Positions 24,252-33,653 of a stretch of 64,000 nt of DNA are shown in pieces. Both the position numbers and the translations under genes were made by a program. The stretch comes from Phycisphaerales bacterium (GTDB lineage Bacteria; Planctomycetota; Phycisphaerae; Phycisphaerales; UBA1924), in contig JAJDDI010000063.1 of the NCBI GenBank assembly GCA_029260375.1, forward strand, positions 41,997 to 105,996. Reading direction: 5' to 3'. Position 1 is the first letter of the stretch. The number at the start of each line of letters is the position of its first letter. The notes below the pieces were generated by a model. That model was not told where the DNA came from. It did no database searches and worked only from the letters and a program-made list of their open reading frames with translations.

Positions 24252-25445
24252 CTATGCCGCGAGCCGGCGGGACACGATCCGCTCGTACCGACCCGTCATG
24301 GATTCGAGGCTGAAGCGTTCCAGGGCGTCGGCCCGGGCGGCCCTGCCCATCTCCGCCCAGCGGGCCCGGTCGTCGATCGCCCGCCCGATGCCCTGGGCAA
24401 ACGCCTCGGCGGTGGGCGCGAGCACGTGCCAGCCGGTCTTGGAGTCGGTGACGGTCTCCGCAGGCCCGCCGCTGGCGTGCACGAGCGCTGGTGTGCGCAT
24501 CATCATCGCCTCGACGACCGACAGCCCGAAGGGCTCGGGGTCCACGCGGGCGTTGATCGCAACGTCCACGATCGAGTAGTAGCGTTCCGGGTCGGGCACC
24601 TGCCCGAGCATGTGCAGGCGGTGGGGGAGCCCGGCCCGCTCGGCCATCTCGGTCAGGCGCAGCGCATCGGGCCCGGCGGTGGGCCCGCCAAGCAGCGCCA
24701 GGTGCAGCTCGGAGTTGCTGCCCAGCTCCTTCTGCACGCGAAGCATCGCGTCGAGCACGATCTGCTGGCCCTTGCTCGGGCAGATCCGCGCGAAGACACC
24801 CAGCACGATCGCGTTGTCGTCGATGCCGATCTCGGCTCGGGTGAACGGAATGACGCGGTCCGGGTCGAAGCGATCCTCGTCCACGCCCAGGTGGAACACG
24901 ATCGGGCTGACCTTGCCCCGGCCCAGAGTGGAGGCGGTGAAGGCGCTGTTGGAGAGGGGCTGGATGCCGTAGTGCGCGCACATCCAGCGGAGGGCGCGCT
25001 TGTTGGCGTCCATCGGGTAGCCGTCACCCACGTAGTTGGGCATCTCCCAAAAGCAAGGGCGGCGCAGCGTCTTGGCCAGCAGCCCCGCGACGGGGACGAG
25101 GTTGGGCATCAGGAAGTGGATCGCGTCGGGCTTCTCGCGCCCCAGGGCGCGGGTGATCTCTTTGACGGCCTTCTTGCGGTAGCCGAGCAGCTCCATCCCC
25201 GTGCGGGCGCGCTCGAGCATGCCGCCCGAGAGCTTGGGCGGGGGCTCGAGCCCGATGGTGATGTTCTCGAAGCCGAGCTCGTCACACTCGTCGGCGAAGG
25301 GGCCGTGGGCGAGGGTGATGAGCTTGGGCTTCCAGCCGCGGGCCTTGAGCCCGCCGGCGAGGTTGAGCACGGCCTGGCGGATGCCGTAGACCTCGACGCC
25401 CGTGCAGACCCAGGCGATGCGCCTTGACGAGTTGAACGCGTCCAT
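24252..25445 (-). CDS. GT4-family glycosyltransferase
   Basis: GT-B-fold retaining glycosyltransferase of the GT4/group 1 type, cytoplasmic or peripheral to the membrane. The 397-residue product has an N-terminal segment WVCTGVEVYGIRQAVLNLAGGL and a C-terminal donor-binding domain with VFARICPSKGQQIVLDAM. The family motif EPFGLSVVEAMMMRTPALVHASGGPAE contains the E-x7-E signature. A Shine-Dalgarno sequence (GGGAGGG) precedes the ATG at 25445. It lies upstream of the UDP-sugar dehydrogenase. Sugar and acceptor are unknown. Confidence 0.88.
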   Translation of the reverse strand: MDAFNSSRRIAWVCTGVEVYGIRQAVLNLAGGLKARGWKPKLITLAHGPFADECDELGFENITIGLEPPPKLSGGMLERARTGMELLGYRKKAVKEITRALGREKPDAIHFLMPNLVPVAGLLAKTLRRPCFWEMPNYVGDGYPMDANKRALRWMCAHYGIQPLSNSAFTASTLGRGKVSPIVFHLGVDEDRFDPDRVIPFTRAEIGIDDNAIVLGVFARICPSKGQQIVLDAMLRVQKELGSNSELHLALLGGPTAGPDALRLTEMAERAGLPHRLHMLGQVPDPERYYSIVDVAINARVDPEPFGLSVVEAMMMRTPALVHASGGPAETVTDSKTGWHVLAPTAEAFAQGIGRAIDDRARWAEMGRAARADALERFSLESMTGRYERIVSRRLAA

Positions 25446-25670
25446 CCGAACCCTCCCGGGCGCCGGGCGCCCCGGGGATCGGTCGGCGGTTGACGCCCTC
25501 GGATGCAGGGATCGGGGCACGGGGCGGGACAATGCGACGCGGCGCAGGCCTACAAACCGGGGAGACGGGGGGCAAGGACCGATATCTGTTGTTGGCGCCG
25601 CGCAGACGAACGGGGCGCCCCCGGGGACGTAGGATCCGGACCCCGAGGCGGCCTGCGGGGCAGGAGTGGT

Positions 25671-26630
25671 ATGGCTCAGAACGTGCTGATCACGGGGGCG
25701 GCGGGGTTCATCGGCTCGAGCATCGCCGCGCGCCTGGGCGCCGCGGGCGACCGCGTCGTCGGGCTCGACAACTACTGCGACTTCTACGACCCCGCGATCA
25801 AGCGGGCCCGCGCCCAGCGCCTCGCCGACGAGCACGGCGTCTCGATCATCGAGGGCGACATCCGCGACCGCGCCGCGGTGGACCGGGCGTTCGACGCCTC
25901 CACCCCCGACGCGGTCATCCACGTCGCCGCGATGGCGGGCGTGCGCCCCTCCATCGAAGACCCCAAGCTCTACACCGAGGTCAACCTCGACGGCACGGTC
26001 AACATGCTCAACGCGTCGGTCACCTCGGGCGTCAAGCGGTTCCTCTTCGCGTCCAGCTCCAGCGTCTACGGCAACAACGACAAGGTCCCGTTCAGCGAGG
26101 ACGACCCGGTCGATCACCCCATCAGCCCCTACGCCGCGACGAAGCGCGCCGGCGAGCTGATCTGCCACACCTACTGGCATCTGCACCGGCTGCCGATCAC
26201 CTGCCTGCGGTTCTTTACGGTCTACGGCCCCGGGCAGCGCCCGGACCTGGCGATCGGCAAGTTCATGCGGCTTATTGACGAGGGCAAGTCCGTCCCCATG
26301 TTCGGCGACGGGACCACCAGCCGGGACTACACGTACATCGACGACATCGTGGACGGCGTGCTCGCGGCGCTGGACCGGTGCGCCGGGTTCAACATCTACA
26401 ACCTGGGCGGGTCGAGCCCGGTCACGCTGCGGGAGCTCATCGAGGCGATCGGAACGGCGATGGGCAAGGAGCCTCGGATCGAGCAGCTCCCGATGCAGGC
26501 GGGCGACGTGGAGCGGACGTTCGCCGACACGTCGCGGGCCGAGCGCGCGTTGGGGTTCGGGAGCAAGGTCTCGCTCGAACAGGGGCTGGCGCGACAGTGG
26601 GCGTCGATCCGCGGGGACGCGGGGCGATGA
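25671..26630 (+). CDS. NAD-dependent epimerase (UDP-glucuronate 4-epimerase-like)
   Basis: Extended short-chain dehydrogenase acting on a nucleotide sugar. The 319-residue product shows the Rossmann motif ITGAAGFIGSS, DNYCDFYDPAIKRARAQRL (the segment typical of UDP-glucuronate 4-epimerases), the AAMAGVRPSIEDP loop, ASSSSVYG, and the catalytic YAATK in SPYAATKRAGE. Together with the UDP-sugar dehydrogenase at 22801 it could supply UDP-galacturonate or a related uronic acid. CAGGAG precedes the ATG at 25671. The next gene begins 16 bases after its stop. Confidence 0.85.
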   Translation: MAQNVLITGAAGFIGSSIAARLGAAGDRVVGLDNYCDFYDPAIKRARAQRLADEHGVSIIEGDIRDRAAVDRAFDASTPDAVIHVAAMAGVRPSIEDPKLYTEVNLDGTVNMLNASVTSGVKRFLFASSSSVYGNNDKVPFSEDDPVDHPISPYAATKRAGELICHTYWHLHRLPITCLRFFTVYGPGQRPDLAIGKFMRLIDEGKSVPMFGDGTTSRDYTYIDDIVDGVLAALDRCAGFNIYNLGGSSPVTLRELIEAIGTAMGKEPRIEQLPMQAGDVERTFADTSRAERALGFGSKVSLEQGLARQWASIRGDAGR

Positions 26631-26646
26631 GGGCGGGAGCGACGCG

Positions 26647-27858
26647 TTGCGGATCCTGATCTTCGAACCGGACGCCGGCGGGCACCGCCTGACGTACCTG
26701 CGCCAGCTGCTGCCGGCGCTCGACGGGCTGGGCGAGGTCACGGTCGTCGTGGGCGAGGGCGCCATCGGCACCGAGGCGTTCCGCGTGCAACTCGGCGCCC
26801 TGCGCGAGACCCACCGCTTCGAGAGCGTGACCTTTGACAAGCCCGCCAGCCGCCTGGGCAAGGCGCGGGCCAGGCTCGACGCGCTGCGCAGCGCCATGGA
26901 TCTGTGCGACCCGGAGCACGTGTTCATCCCCTCGGGCGACGGCCTGGCGCAGCTTCTTGGCATGCCCGGCTCACGAAAGCGGCTTGCATTGAAGCCCGGC
27001 GCGCAGGTGGAAGTCGGCATGCACCGCGGCAGCTTCGCCTACCCGGCGCAGGGCGCCAGGGACGCGTTCATGCGTTCGCTGGCCCTGCGCGGGCTGACGA
27101 GAGCGCCGATCGTGCGCGCGCAGTTCGTGGACGTGCTCGCCTACGAATGGCTGTGTGAGCGTGGGCATCCGCTGGCCCGGCGCGCTTCCGTGCTGGCCGA
27201 CCCGGTGGACCCGGTCGGGCCCATGGGCAAGAGCGAGGCCCGGCGCGTGCTTGGCATGCCCGAGGGCGGGCGCGTGATCGGGACCAGCGGGCACCTGGAC
27301 GAGCGCAAGGGCGTGGACCGCCTGCTCCGCGCGTTCCGCGATGCGGACCCGGGCGAGGACGATCGCCTGCTGCTCGCGGGGCGCCCGTCGCCCGGGATCC
27401 GCGAGCTGCTCGCCGGCGAGTTCGCGCCCATGGTCGAGTCCGGCCGGATCGTCGCGCTGGCGCGTTACCTGAGCGATGAAGAGCTCAGCGCCACCCTCGC
27501 GGCGTGCGATGTCGTGTGCACCTGCCACCCGGCGCACGTGGGGCTGAGCAACATCTGCCTGCGGGCCGCGGCTGCGGGGCGTCCCGTGCTCAGCGGAGAC
27601 TACGGCTGGTTCGAGCGCGTCGTGGGCGGGTTCGGGCTGGGCTGGACCTGCCGCGTGACGGACGAGGACGTGTTCGCCGGCGCGATCCGGGATTCGCTGG
27701 AACAGAGCGCAACGTTCGAGCCAGGCCCGCGTGCGGGCGAGCTGCTCGCGTTCCATTCACAGGCCAACGCGCGCCGCACCTTCGTGGCGCATCTCCGCGA
27801 TCGGCTGGGCCTGGAGCGGGATCCGGGCCTGATCGAGTGGGAATCGCTGAGCAGCTAG
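26647..27858 (+). CDS. Glycosyltransferase (GT-B fold, GT4-like)
   Basis: The 403-residue product begins LRILIFEPDAGGHRLTYLRQLL and has a C-terminal half with GTSGHLDERKGVDRLLRAF and a terminal region HPAHVGLSNICLRAAAAGRPVLSG. These fit the donor-binding domain of GT4-like glycosyltransferases, although the E-x7-E motif is degenerate. The TTG start is preceded by GGGAG. It follows the epimerase by 16 bases and is probably cotranscribed. Its TAG stop shares a CTAG palindrome with the stop of the convergent flippase. The substrate is unknown. Confidence 0.75.
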   Translation: MRILIFEPDAGGHRLTYLRQLLPALDGLGEVTVVVGEGAIGTEAFRVQLGALRETHRFESVTFDKPASRLGKARARLDALRSAMDLCDPEHVFIPSGDGLAQLLGMPGSRKRLALKPGAQVEVGMHRGSFAYPAQGARDAFMRSLALRGLTRAPIVRAQFVDVLAYEWLCERGHPLARRASVLADPVDPVGPMGKSEARRVLGMPEGGRVIGTSGHLDERKGVDRLLRAFRDADPGEDDRLLLAGRPSPGIRELLAGEFAPMVESGRIVALARYLSDEELSATLAACDVVCTCHPAHVGLSNICLRAAAAGRPVLSGDYGWFERVVGGFGLGWTCRVTDEDVFAGAIRDSLEQSATFEPGPRAGELLAFHSQANARRTFVAHLRDRLGLERDPGLIEWESLSS

Positions 27859-29375
27859 AGCGCCCAGGACGGGACGCGCGTCGCGATCCGGGCGGGCAGC
27901 ATCGTGCGCACGCGGGAGGCGAACCGGGCGTACGTGGCGCGGAGCAGCAGCCTCGCGAGCAGCCAATAGAGCGCCGAGCCCATCGCAAGCGTGATCGCGA
28001 TCTGCCCCGCGAGCGCGAGGCGGTCGCCCGGGGCGCCAACCATCGAGCCCAGCCACCACGCGGGGAGGATGGCGACGCACGCGATGATGGCGGGGTTGAT
28101 CGCGGACGCGATGGCGCTCACGAGCGTCGGGCGCCCCCCCCCGGCGGCGACGGTCAGCGTGATGGGCACGTACACGCAGCGGAACGCCACCACGCCCCAC
28201 GCGACGGCGATCGGTCCGCCCATCCACGCGCACGAGGTGATCACGACCAGAAACCCGACCGCGCCGATCCACGACATGACCAGCTGCGCCTTGAACAGCC
28301 CCCGGGCCATGAACATCGCGTTGTTGTTCCAGCCGATGGCGCTCACGGCGGCGCCCAGGCTCAGGATCTGCAGCGGCGCGATCGCCTCCGTCCAGCGGTC
28401 CTGATAGAGGAGCCGCAGCAGCGGGTCGCTGACCGCCGACTGCAACGCCAGCAGGGGGATGCTGACCAGCCCGATCACCCCGATCGCGTCGAGGAAGGCG
28501 CGGCGCTGGCGACCCGGGTCGTGCTGGAGTTTGCTCAGGCCCGCCGCGAGCACGCCCGTGAGGCTCTGCACCAGCAGGATGACGCCCTGGGTCGAGAGGT
28601 TGAACGCGAAGAAGTACGCGCCCAGCGCCGCCTCGGCGACGAACAGACCCAGCAGCAGGCGGTCGCCCTGGCGGATGATGACCTGTGCGCTGTGCGACGC
28701 GAACACCTGCGCCCCGTCCCGGAACATGAGGCGCCAGCGCCGCAGCTGCGGCGTGCGCGAGAGGCGCGGGCGGACCACGCCCCAGAGCGCGGCGCCGTGC
28801 AGGAGCATCATGATCGGGCGCGGGAGGATCAGGCTCATCGCGCCCAGGCCCATCGCGGCGAACACGAGCGAGAGGGCCGTGCGGAGGATGACCTCTCCGA
28901 TGCGGATCCTGGCGATGGCGCCGAAACGGAGCTGGACCGAGAGCGCCGTCTCAAGGGTCTCGACGATGCCGCGCATGGTGTTGCCCGAGGCGCCGACGAT
29001 TAGCAGCGTCGTGAGGCTCGGCGGCGCATCGAAGATCGCGGGGGCCACGAAGGCGATCCCGACGAGCAGGGCCGCGCTGACGAGCCCGCCGGCGCCCGCG
29101 ATCCACAGCGCCGGGCTCAGCCAGCGGCGCAGGCGCCCCTGGCGGTGGGTGATCATCTCGCGCAGGCCCAGCTTCTGGACCAGCCCGAAGGTGTCGATGA
29201 GCCCGATGGTCAGGGCGATGAGGCCGAAGTCCTCGGGGACGAGCAGGGCGGCCAGGACAAGCTGGCCCAGGAAGCCCAGGGCCTTGGTGAGCAATGAAAT
29301 TGCGAGCATCGCCCCGGCGCCGCGGGCCATGGCTCGCCCGAGCTGCGGTCCGGGTTGGTTTGGCGCTGTGGTCAT
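27855..29375 (-). CDS. Polysaccharide flippase (Wzx/MurJ-MATE superfamily)
   Basis: Predicted lipid-linked oligosaccharide flippase of the polysaccharide biosynthesis/MOP superfamily. The 506-residue product has about 12-14 membrane segments and the family-typical N-terminus (GAGAMLAISLLTKALGFLGQLVLAALLVPEDFGLIALTIGLIDTF, residues about 20-63). It resembles the second flippase at 31880, for example in VPE-FGL and QKLGLREMITHR. The ATG at 29375 was chosen; upstream residues do not fit the family. It would move a saccharide repeat unit across the inner membrane. Confidence 0.85.
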   Translation of the reverse strand: MTTAPNQPGPQLGRAMARGAGAMLAISLLTKALGFLGQLVLAALLVPEDFGLIALTIGLIDTFGLVQKLGLREMITHRQGRLRRWLSPALWIAGAGGLVSAALLVGIAFVAPAIFDAPPSLTTLLIVGASGNTMRGIVETLETALSVQLRFGAIARIRIGEVILRTALSLVFAAMGLGAMSLILPRPIMMLLHGAALWGVVRPRLSRTPQLRRWRLMFRDGAQVFASHSAQVIIRQGDRLLLGLFVAEAALGAYFFAFNLSTQGVILLVQSLTGVLAAGLSKLQHDPGRQRRAFLDAIGVIGLVSIPLLALQSAVSDPLLRLLYQDRWTEAIAPLQILSLGAAVSAIGWNNNAMFMARGLFKAQLVMSWIGAVGFLVVITSCAWMGGPIAVAWGVVAFRCVYVPITLTVAAGGGRPTLVSAIASAINPAIIACVAILPAWWLGSMVGAPGDRLALAGQIAITLAMGSALYWLLARLLLRATYARFASRVRTMLPARIATRVPSWAL

Positions 29376-29614
29376 CGGGGAGGACGTGCTTCGAGCAGGG
29401 AGGGCCGGCGCCGAGCAGGACCGGCGACGATCGTAGCGAATCGGTCCGGGGGCGGAACGTCGTAGTCCGAGCGCTCGTGCCTGGTTCGAGGGCGAGCCGA
29501 ATTCACGGGCAAGCCCGCCGGGGACGGGTCTTGAGACGGTGGCAGCGGGCGTCCGGTATTGCTCCGGGGCGGGCAAGGATGCGGCGCCCCGCCCGGGTCA
29601 ATTGCGTGAAGATG

Positions 29615-29643
29615 TGGTCAAAATACGTGCAGGGGGGTACTGT
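29615..29643 (+). promoter_or_regulatory. Weak promoter candidate in the 400-base flippase-FkbM gap
   Basis: The gap 29376-29775 separates divergent genes and shows no open frame with convincing codon bias. TGGTCA (29615-29620), a 17-base spacer and TACTGT (29638-29643) are the best promoter-like pair toward the FkbM gene. The leader would be about 125 bases. Nothing else was recognised in the gap. Confidence 0.25.
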
Positions 29644-29775
29644 TCGGGACCCATCGCCGCCCTGGTGTTGGGGCGCTGCCCTGATCCTGGGCTCAGAAAC
29701 CACACGCCCAACGCGGTCCGATCAGCCCCTGACCCGAGGTGGCCCGGACGCCGAGCGGGGAACGAGGACCGGCCA

Positions 29776-30690
29776 ATGAACTTCAAGCAGCTCCGCTACA
29801 AAGTCCTGACCAGCCTGCGCCACCCGGGCGCGTTCGCCCGGGCGATGAAGTTCAAGAAGCTCCATGCCAAGGGCACGGGAGAGCATGTCAAGATCCGTCT
29901 GAAAGAGATGGACACGCCGATGTATATCAGCACGGCCGACCCCGGTATTTCGCGGGACCTGATGGTCTGGCGAGAGCGGGAGGTCGAGGCGACCAAGACC
30001 CTGCTCAAGCACCTCAAGCCCGGGCAGACGATCCTGGAGCTGGGCGCCAACATCGGGTACTACGCGTTGCTTGAGGCCAAGAAGATCGGCCCGACCGGTC
30101 GGATTTACGCGCTCGAGCCGGCGCCGGACAACCTGGCGCTGCTCCGAAAGAACATCGAGCTCAACGGCGTCGGCGAGTACGTGACCGCGGAGCACGGCGC
30201 CGTGGGCGACGAAACGAAGACCGCGACGCTCCACCTCGTGGACAAGTCGAATCTGCACTGCATCAACGAGGACGCCGAGCTGAAGCCCGACCTGAACTTC
30301 GTCGGCAAGGTCGAGGTGCCGATGTTCCGCGTGGACGATTACCTCGAGCAGCGCGGGATCGACCCGAAGTCGGTCGATGTCCTGCGAATGGACATCGAAG
30401 GCTTTGAGGTCGAGGCGTTCGCGGGGATGCCGCAGCTCTTCAGCCAGCAGGGCGAGCTGCTCATCTTCGTGGAGATCCACCCCGAGCTGATCAAGCACCG
30501 ACTGGGCGAGCAGGCCTACGTGGACTTCATCAACTTGATCGCGGACGCGAACTTCGAGATCCTCGGCGCCGCCCGGAGCCGCACGTCCCGGATCGATATC
30601 GCGATGGACATCAAGTCCGTTCGCGACCTGGCCAAGGAAGACTGGGCGATCGAGGTCATCCTCAAGCGGTCGGCGTCGGCGAACGCTTAG
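29776..30690 (+). CDS. FkbM-family methyltransferase
   Basis: SAM-dependent methyltransferase of the FkbM family, which in surface-polysaccharide clusters O-methylates sugar residues. The 304-residue product has motif I in ILELGANIGYYALLEAKKIG, an acidic loop ALEPAPDN, and VDVLRMDIEGFEVEAFAG, the characteristic FkbM DIEG motif. An N-terminal extension of about 75 residues precedes the domain. Start at 29776. Its TAG stop overlaps by 4 bases the TAA stop of a small convergent gene. The substrate is inferred from its neighbours only. Confidence 0.85.
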   Translation: MNFKQLRYKVLTSLRHPGAFARAMKFKKLHAKGTGEHVKIRLKEMDTPMYISTADPGISRDLMVWREREVEATKTLLKHLKPGQTILELGANIGYYALLEAKKIGPTGRIYALEPAPDNLALLRKNIELNGVGEYVTAEHGAVGDETKTATLHLVDKSNLHCINEDAELKPDLNFVGKVEVPMFRVDDYLEQRGIDPKSVDVLRMDIEGFEVEAFAGMPQLFSQQGELLIFVEIHPELIKHRLGEQAYVDFINLIADANFEILGAARSRTSRIDIAMDIKSVRDLAKEDWAIEVILKRSASANA

Positions 30691-30893
30691 GCGGTGAGGC
30701 GTTCCAGGCGGGACGCCGGGGCATCCGCCGCGTTGATCTCCTCCCTCGGGCGCACACGCCACAGCAGATTCTCGAGCGGAATCCGGCTCAGCCACAGCTG
30801 CACGCGTTGAATCTGCTCGCGCAGCTCCGCGCGCCGGTTCAGCACCGAGCGGATGAAGTCGCCCAGCACGTGAAACGTAGGTCGGCGCGTCAA
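30687..30893 (-). CDS. Small hypothetical protein
   Basis: A 68-residue frame starts with TTG 3 bases after the GT2 stop and ends overlapping the FkbM stop. Nearly all its third codon positions are G or C, as in real genes here, and the composition (LNRRAELREQIQRVQLWLSR) suggests a short amphipathic helical protein. A GTG nine codons in is an alternative start. The tight fit between both neighbours supports a real gene. It could equally be a decayed C-terminal remnant. No function is evident. Confidence 0.45.
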   Translation of the reverse strand: MTRRPTFHVLGDFIRSVLNRRAELREQIQRVQLWLSRIPLENLLWRVRPREEINAADAPASRLERLTA

Positions 30894-30896
30894 GGA

Positions 30897-31883
30897 TTAC
30901 GCCGCCTTACGAGCGACGCCCGGCGAGGTTCGCGTGACCTTGGCGGGCGATGGGGCCTCGGTCTGCCCGCGCGTCGCCCCGACCGCCGCGATCAGCGGCA
31001 GGCCCAGCAGGTACCGGACGCGCCCCAACCGCAGGTTGGCCAGCAGCGTCCGCTTGTAGACATCCATCGCCAGCCCGGGGAACCCGTGCTTGGCCAGGTA
31101 GAGCGAGCTGGGGCGGGTGGTGGCGGTGACCCAGGCGGCCCGCTGCGCAGCTCGGGTCGGGAGCGAGCCGTAGTCGCCCAGGGCGAGGCGCTCGAGCAGG
31201 TAGCGGCAGCTCTTGTAGACGCTCTTGGGATTCTGGCTGATACCCGTGTGTGCGCACGAGCGGGGGCGGTACTGGGCGTAGATCGGGCTGTCGTACAGAA
31301 CAAACCCGGGCTTCTCGCCCAGCTTGAGGTACAGGTCGATGTCCTCGCCCAGGTGGCGGTGGGGGAAGAACCCGCCCACGTCCTCGAGCAGGTCCCGGCG
31401 CACGCCCACGCCCGACCCGGGCAGGTACGGCGGCTTCTTCCAGCAGTCGAGCAGGTCGCGGTAGTACGACGCCCCGCCCTCGGGGACGATCGAGATATCG
31501 ATTTCGGACGGGTCCTCGAAGAACGGCGTCGGGCCCGCGATGAGCGCGGGGTTGTCGAAACGCTCGATCGCCTCGCGCACCCGGGCGAGGGTCCAGGGCA
31601 GGAGGATGTCGTCCGAGTCGAGCAGGACGATGTAGTCGCCCAGCGCCTCGCCGATGGCCGTGTTGCGGGCCACGCCCACGCCCGCGTTCTCCTGCCGGAA
31701 GACGCGGACGATGCCCGGCAGGCGATCAACGTATTCCTGGAGCACCTCGAGGGTGTTGTCGGTCGAGCCGTCGTCAACGACGACGATCTCGTCGTACTCG
31801 CCAAGCTGATCAATGCACGAGTCGATCGCGCGGGCGCAGTCGCTGGCGCGGTTGTACGTCGGGATGATGACGGAGATGGTCAT
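30897..31883 (-). CDS. GT2-family glycosyltransferase
   Basis: Inverting GT-A glycosyltransferase of family 2. The 328-residue product begins MTISVIIPTYNRASDCARAI, followed by VVVDDGSTDNTLEVLQEY and the metal-binding DSDD in YIVLLDSDDILLPW. The acceptor side has GGFFPHRHLGEDIDLYLKLG, containing the ED motif typical of GT2. No membrane segments are obvious, so it probably adds one sugar to a lipid-linked glycan. Its ATG overlaps the TGA stop of the upstream flippase (ATGA), so the pair is translationally coupled. Confidence 0.9.
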   Translation of the reverse strand: MTISVIIPTYNRASDCARAIDSCIDQLGEYDEIVVVDDGSTDNTLEVLQEYVDRLPGIVRVFRQENAGVGVARNTAIGEALGDYIVLLDSDDILLPWTLARVREAIERFDNPALIAGPTPFFEDPSEIDISIVPEGGASYYRDLLDCWKKPPYLPGSGVGVRRDLLEDVGGFFPHRHLGEDIDLYLKLGEKPGFVLYDSPIYAQYRPRSCAHTGISQNPKSVYKSCRYLLERLALGDYGSLPTRAAQRAAWVTATTRPSSLYLAKHGFPGLAMDVYKRTLLANLRLGRVRYLLGLPLIAAVGATRGQTEAPSPAKVTRTSPGVARKAA

Positions 31884-33472
31884 GAGGCTCTCCGGGCTGA
31901 GGTCGCAGGGGTCGCGCTGAGTTGGACGGGTGATGGGGGCGGGGGCGCGAGGCGGGCGATGGCCCGTCCGACGGCTCCCGGCGCCGCGTCCGAGGCGTGG
32001 TCGATCAGCTCGCCCCACGCGCTGGGCATCAGCGTGCGAATCAGCAGCGCGTACGAGACGCAGCCTGTCACCCCGCCCGCGAGCAGGGGCAGCCAGGGCG
32101 AGGCGTGCAGGGGGCGGGTCAGCTCGGCAACACCCCAGCACGATGCGGTCGCCAGAGCGCCCACGAGCAGGGGCATGATGAACGGTCGCAGCGCCTCGCC
32201 CGCGGGTCGGCGCGTCGCCAGGGCGTAGGTCGCGGGCTCGAGGACGATGACGAAGGCGCTAAAGCCCAGCGCCACCATCCAGACCTGCCCGCTGTACGCC
32301 GTGGCCGAGGCGATGCCCATCGCGCCCGTCACACCGACGACCGAGAGCATGAACTGGGCCTTGTAGCGGGCCTGGGCCTGCAGGGCGGCGCCCCCGGTCC
32401 AGCCGAACGTGCGCAGCGGGATCGCGATCGAGAGCATCTGGAGCACGATCGCCGCGGGCGCCCAGCGCTCGGGGAAGACCGCGCTCATGAAGTCCCGGGC
32501 CAGCGGGATCTGGAACCACGCCAGCGGGATCACCGCGAGCATCAGCAGGCGCGTCGAGCGCTCGAGCGCGAAGGCCTGGCGCACGGGCTCGGTGTTGAGC
32601 CGCGCCAGGGTGGGCAGCAGCACGCGCCGCACGGCGTGCCCCAGGATCATCAGCGGCTGGAGCGCCAGCGCGAAGGCGAAGTAGAACAAGCCCACGGCGG
32701 CGGTGGTCTGGAAGATCCCCAGGAAGATCGACCCGGACTGGGTCATCAGGGTGTACAGCCCGGTGGCGCCGAACACGAACACGCTCGCGCCGATCAGGCG
32801 CTTCCAGCGGTGGGCCTGGAAGTCCAACGCGGGTCGGACGGGGGCGTTCCACCAGTAGACGATCGCGGTGATCGTCGCGAAGACGAGCCCCGGGATGACG
32901 ATGGAGTACGCGCCAAAGCCCATGAACGCCAGGGCGATGGTCAGCAGCGTCTTGCCCACGACGTTGATGACCCCGAACGAGCCGAGGAGCCCGAAGCGGA
33001 GCTGGCCGTGGAGCTGGGCGTCGGCGGCGACGCCCAGGTTGTGCATGAGGGTGGTCAGCGCCAGGACGCTGAGCAGGCCGACCAGCTCGGGCTCGCCGTA
33101 GAGGCGGGCGACGATCGGCGCGCTGCCCAGCAGCAGGGCCATGCCGGTGAGCCCGGTCATGACCGAGAGCCAGAACCCGGGCGTGACCCAGAGGTGCGGC
33201 TTGCGGTGGCGCTGCGTGAGCACCTCGCGCAGGCCCGCCTGCGAGACGAGCGAGACGAAGATCGAGACGCTGAAGGCGAGCCCCACGAGCCCGAACGCCT
33301 CGGGCACGAGCAGCCACCCGAGCACGAGGTTGCCCGCGACGCCCGAGAGCTTGCCGGCCATGGACTGGAGCAGGAGCCAGGAGACGCCGCGCGCGGCGGT
33401 CCGCCCGAGCGATATTCCGCCGGGATCGCCCGCGCCGGGGGGGCTCAGCTCTGGGGTGGTCTGTGCGCACAT
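31880..33472 (-). CDS. Polysaccharide flippase (Wzx-like), second paralogue
   Basis: Second multi-pass MOP-superfamily flippase in the cluster, 530 residues, with about 12-14 hydrophobic segments. The N-terminal domain reads GVSWLLLQSMAGKLSGVAGNLVLGWLLVPEAFGLVGLAF and resembles the flippase at 27855. It is coupled by ATGA to the GT2 gene, suggesting one lipid-linked glycan is built and flipped by this pair. A Pro/Ala-rich C-terminal tail of about 40 residues is unusual. Two flippases imply two glycans or two steps. Confidence 0.85.
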   Translation of the reverse strand: MCAQTTPELSPPGAGDPGGISLGRTAARGVSWLLLQSMAGKLSGVAGNLVLGWLLVPEAFGLVGLAFSVSIFVSLVSQAGLREVLTQRHRKPHLWVTPGFWLSVMTGLTGMALLLGSAPIVARLYGEPELVGLLSVLALTTLMHNLGVAADAQLHGQLRFGLLGSFGVINVVGKTLLTIALAFMGFGAYSIVIPGLVFATITAIVYWWNAPVRPALDFQAHRWKRLIGASVFVFGATGLYTLMTQSGSIFLGIFQTTAAVGLFYFAFALALQPLMILGHAVRRVLLPTLARLNTEPVRQAFALERSTRLLMLAVIPLAWFQIPLARDFMSAVFPERWAPAAIVLQMLSIAIPLRTFGWTGGAALQAQARYKAQFMLSVVGVTGAMGIASATAYSGQVWMVALGFSAFVIVLEPATYALATRRPAGEALRPFIMPLLVGALATASCWGVAELTRPLHASPWLPLLAGGVTGCVSYALLIRTLMPSAWGELIDHASDAAPGAVGRAIARLAPPPPSPVQLSATPATSARRAS

Positions 33473-33653
33473 ACCTCGTCCGCTCCCGGGAGTGGTTCCC
33501 TGTACCCACGGTCGGGCCGGGCGGGCGCCCGCTTGAGGGGGAGGGGCGGATCAGGGCGATTGGTCGGATTCGCGTCCGAGAATGGCGGAGATTGCGGTAC
33601 GCTGACCGGTTCGCCGTGGTGGGCACGGACCCGAACGGGCGAAGGAGGTACGG

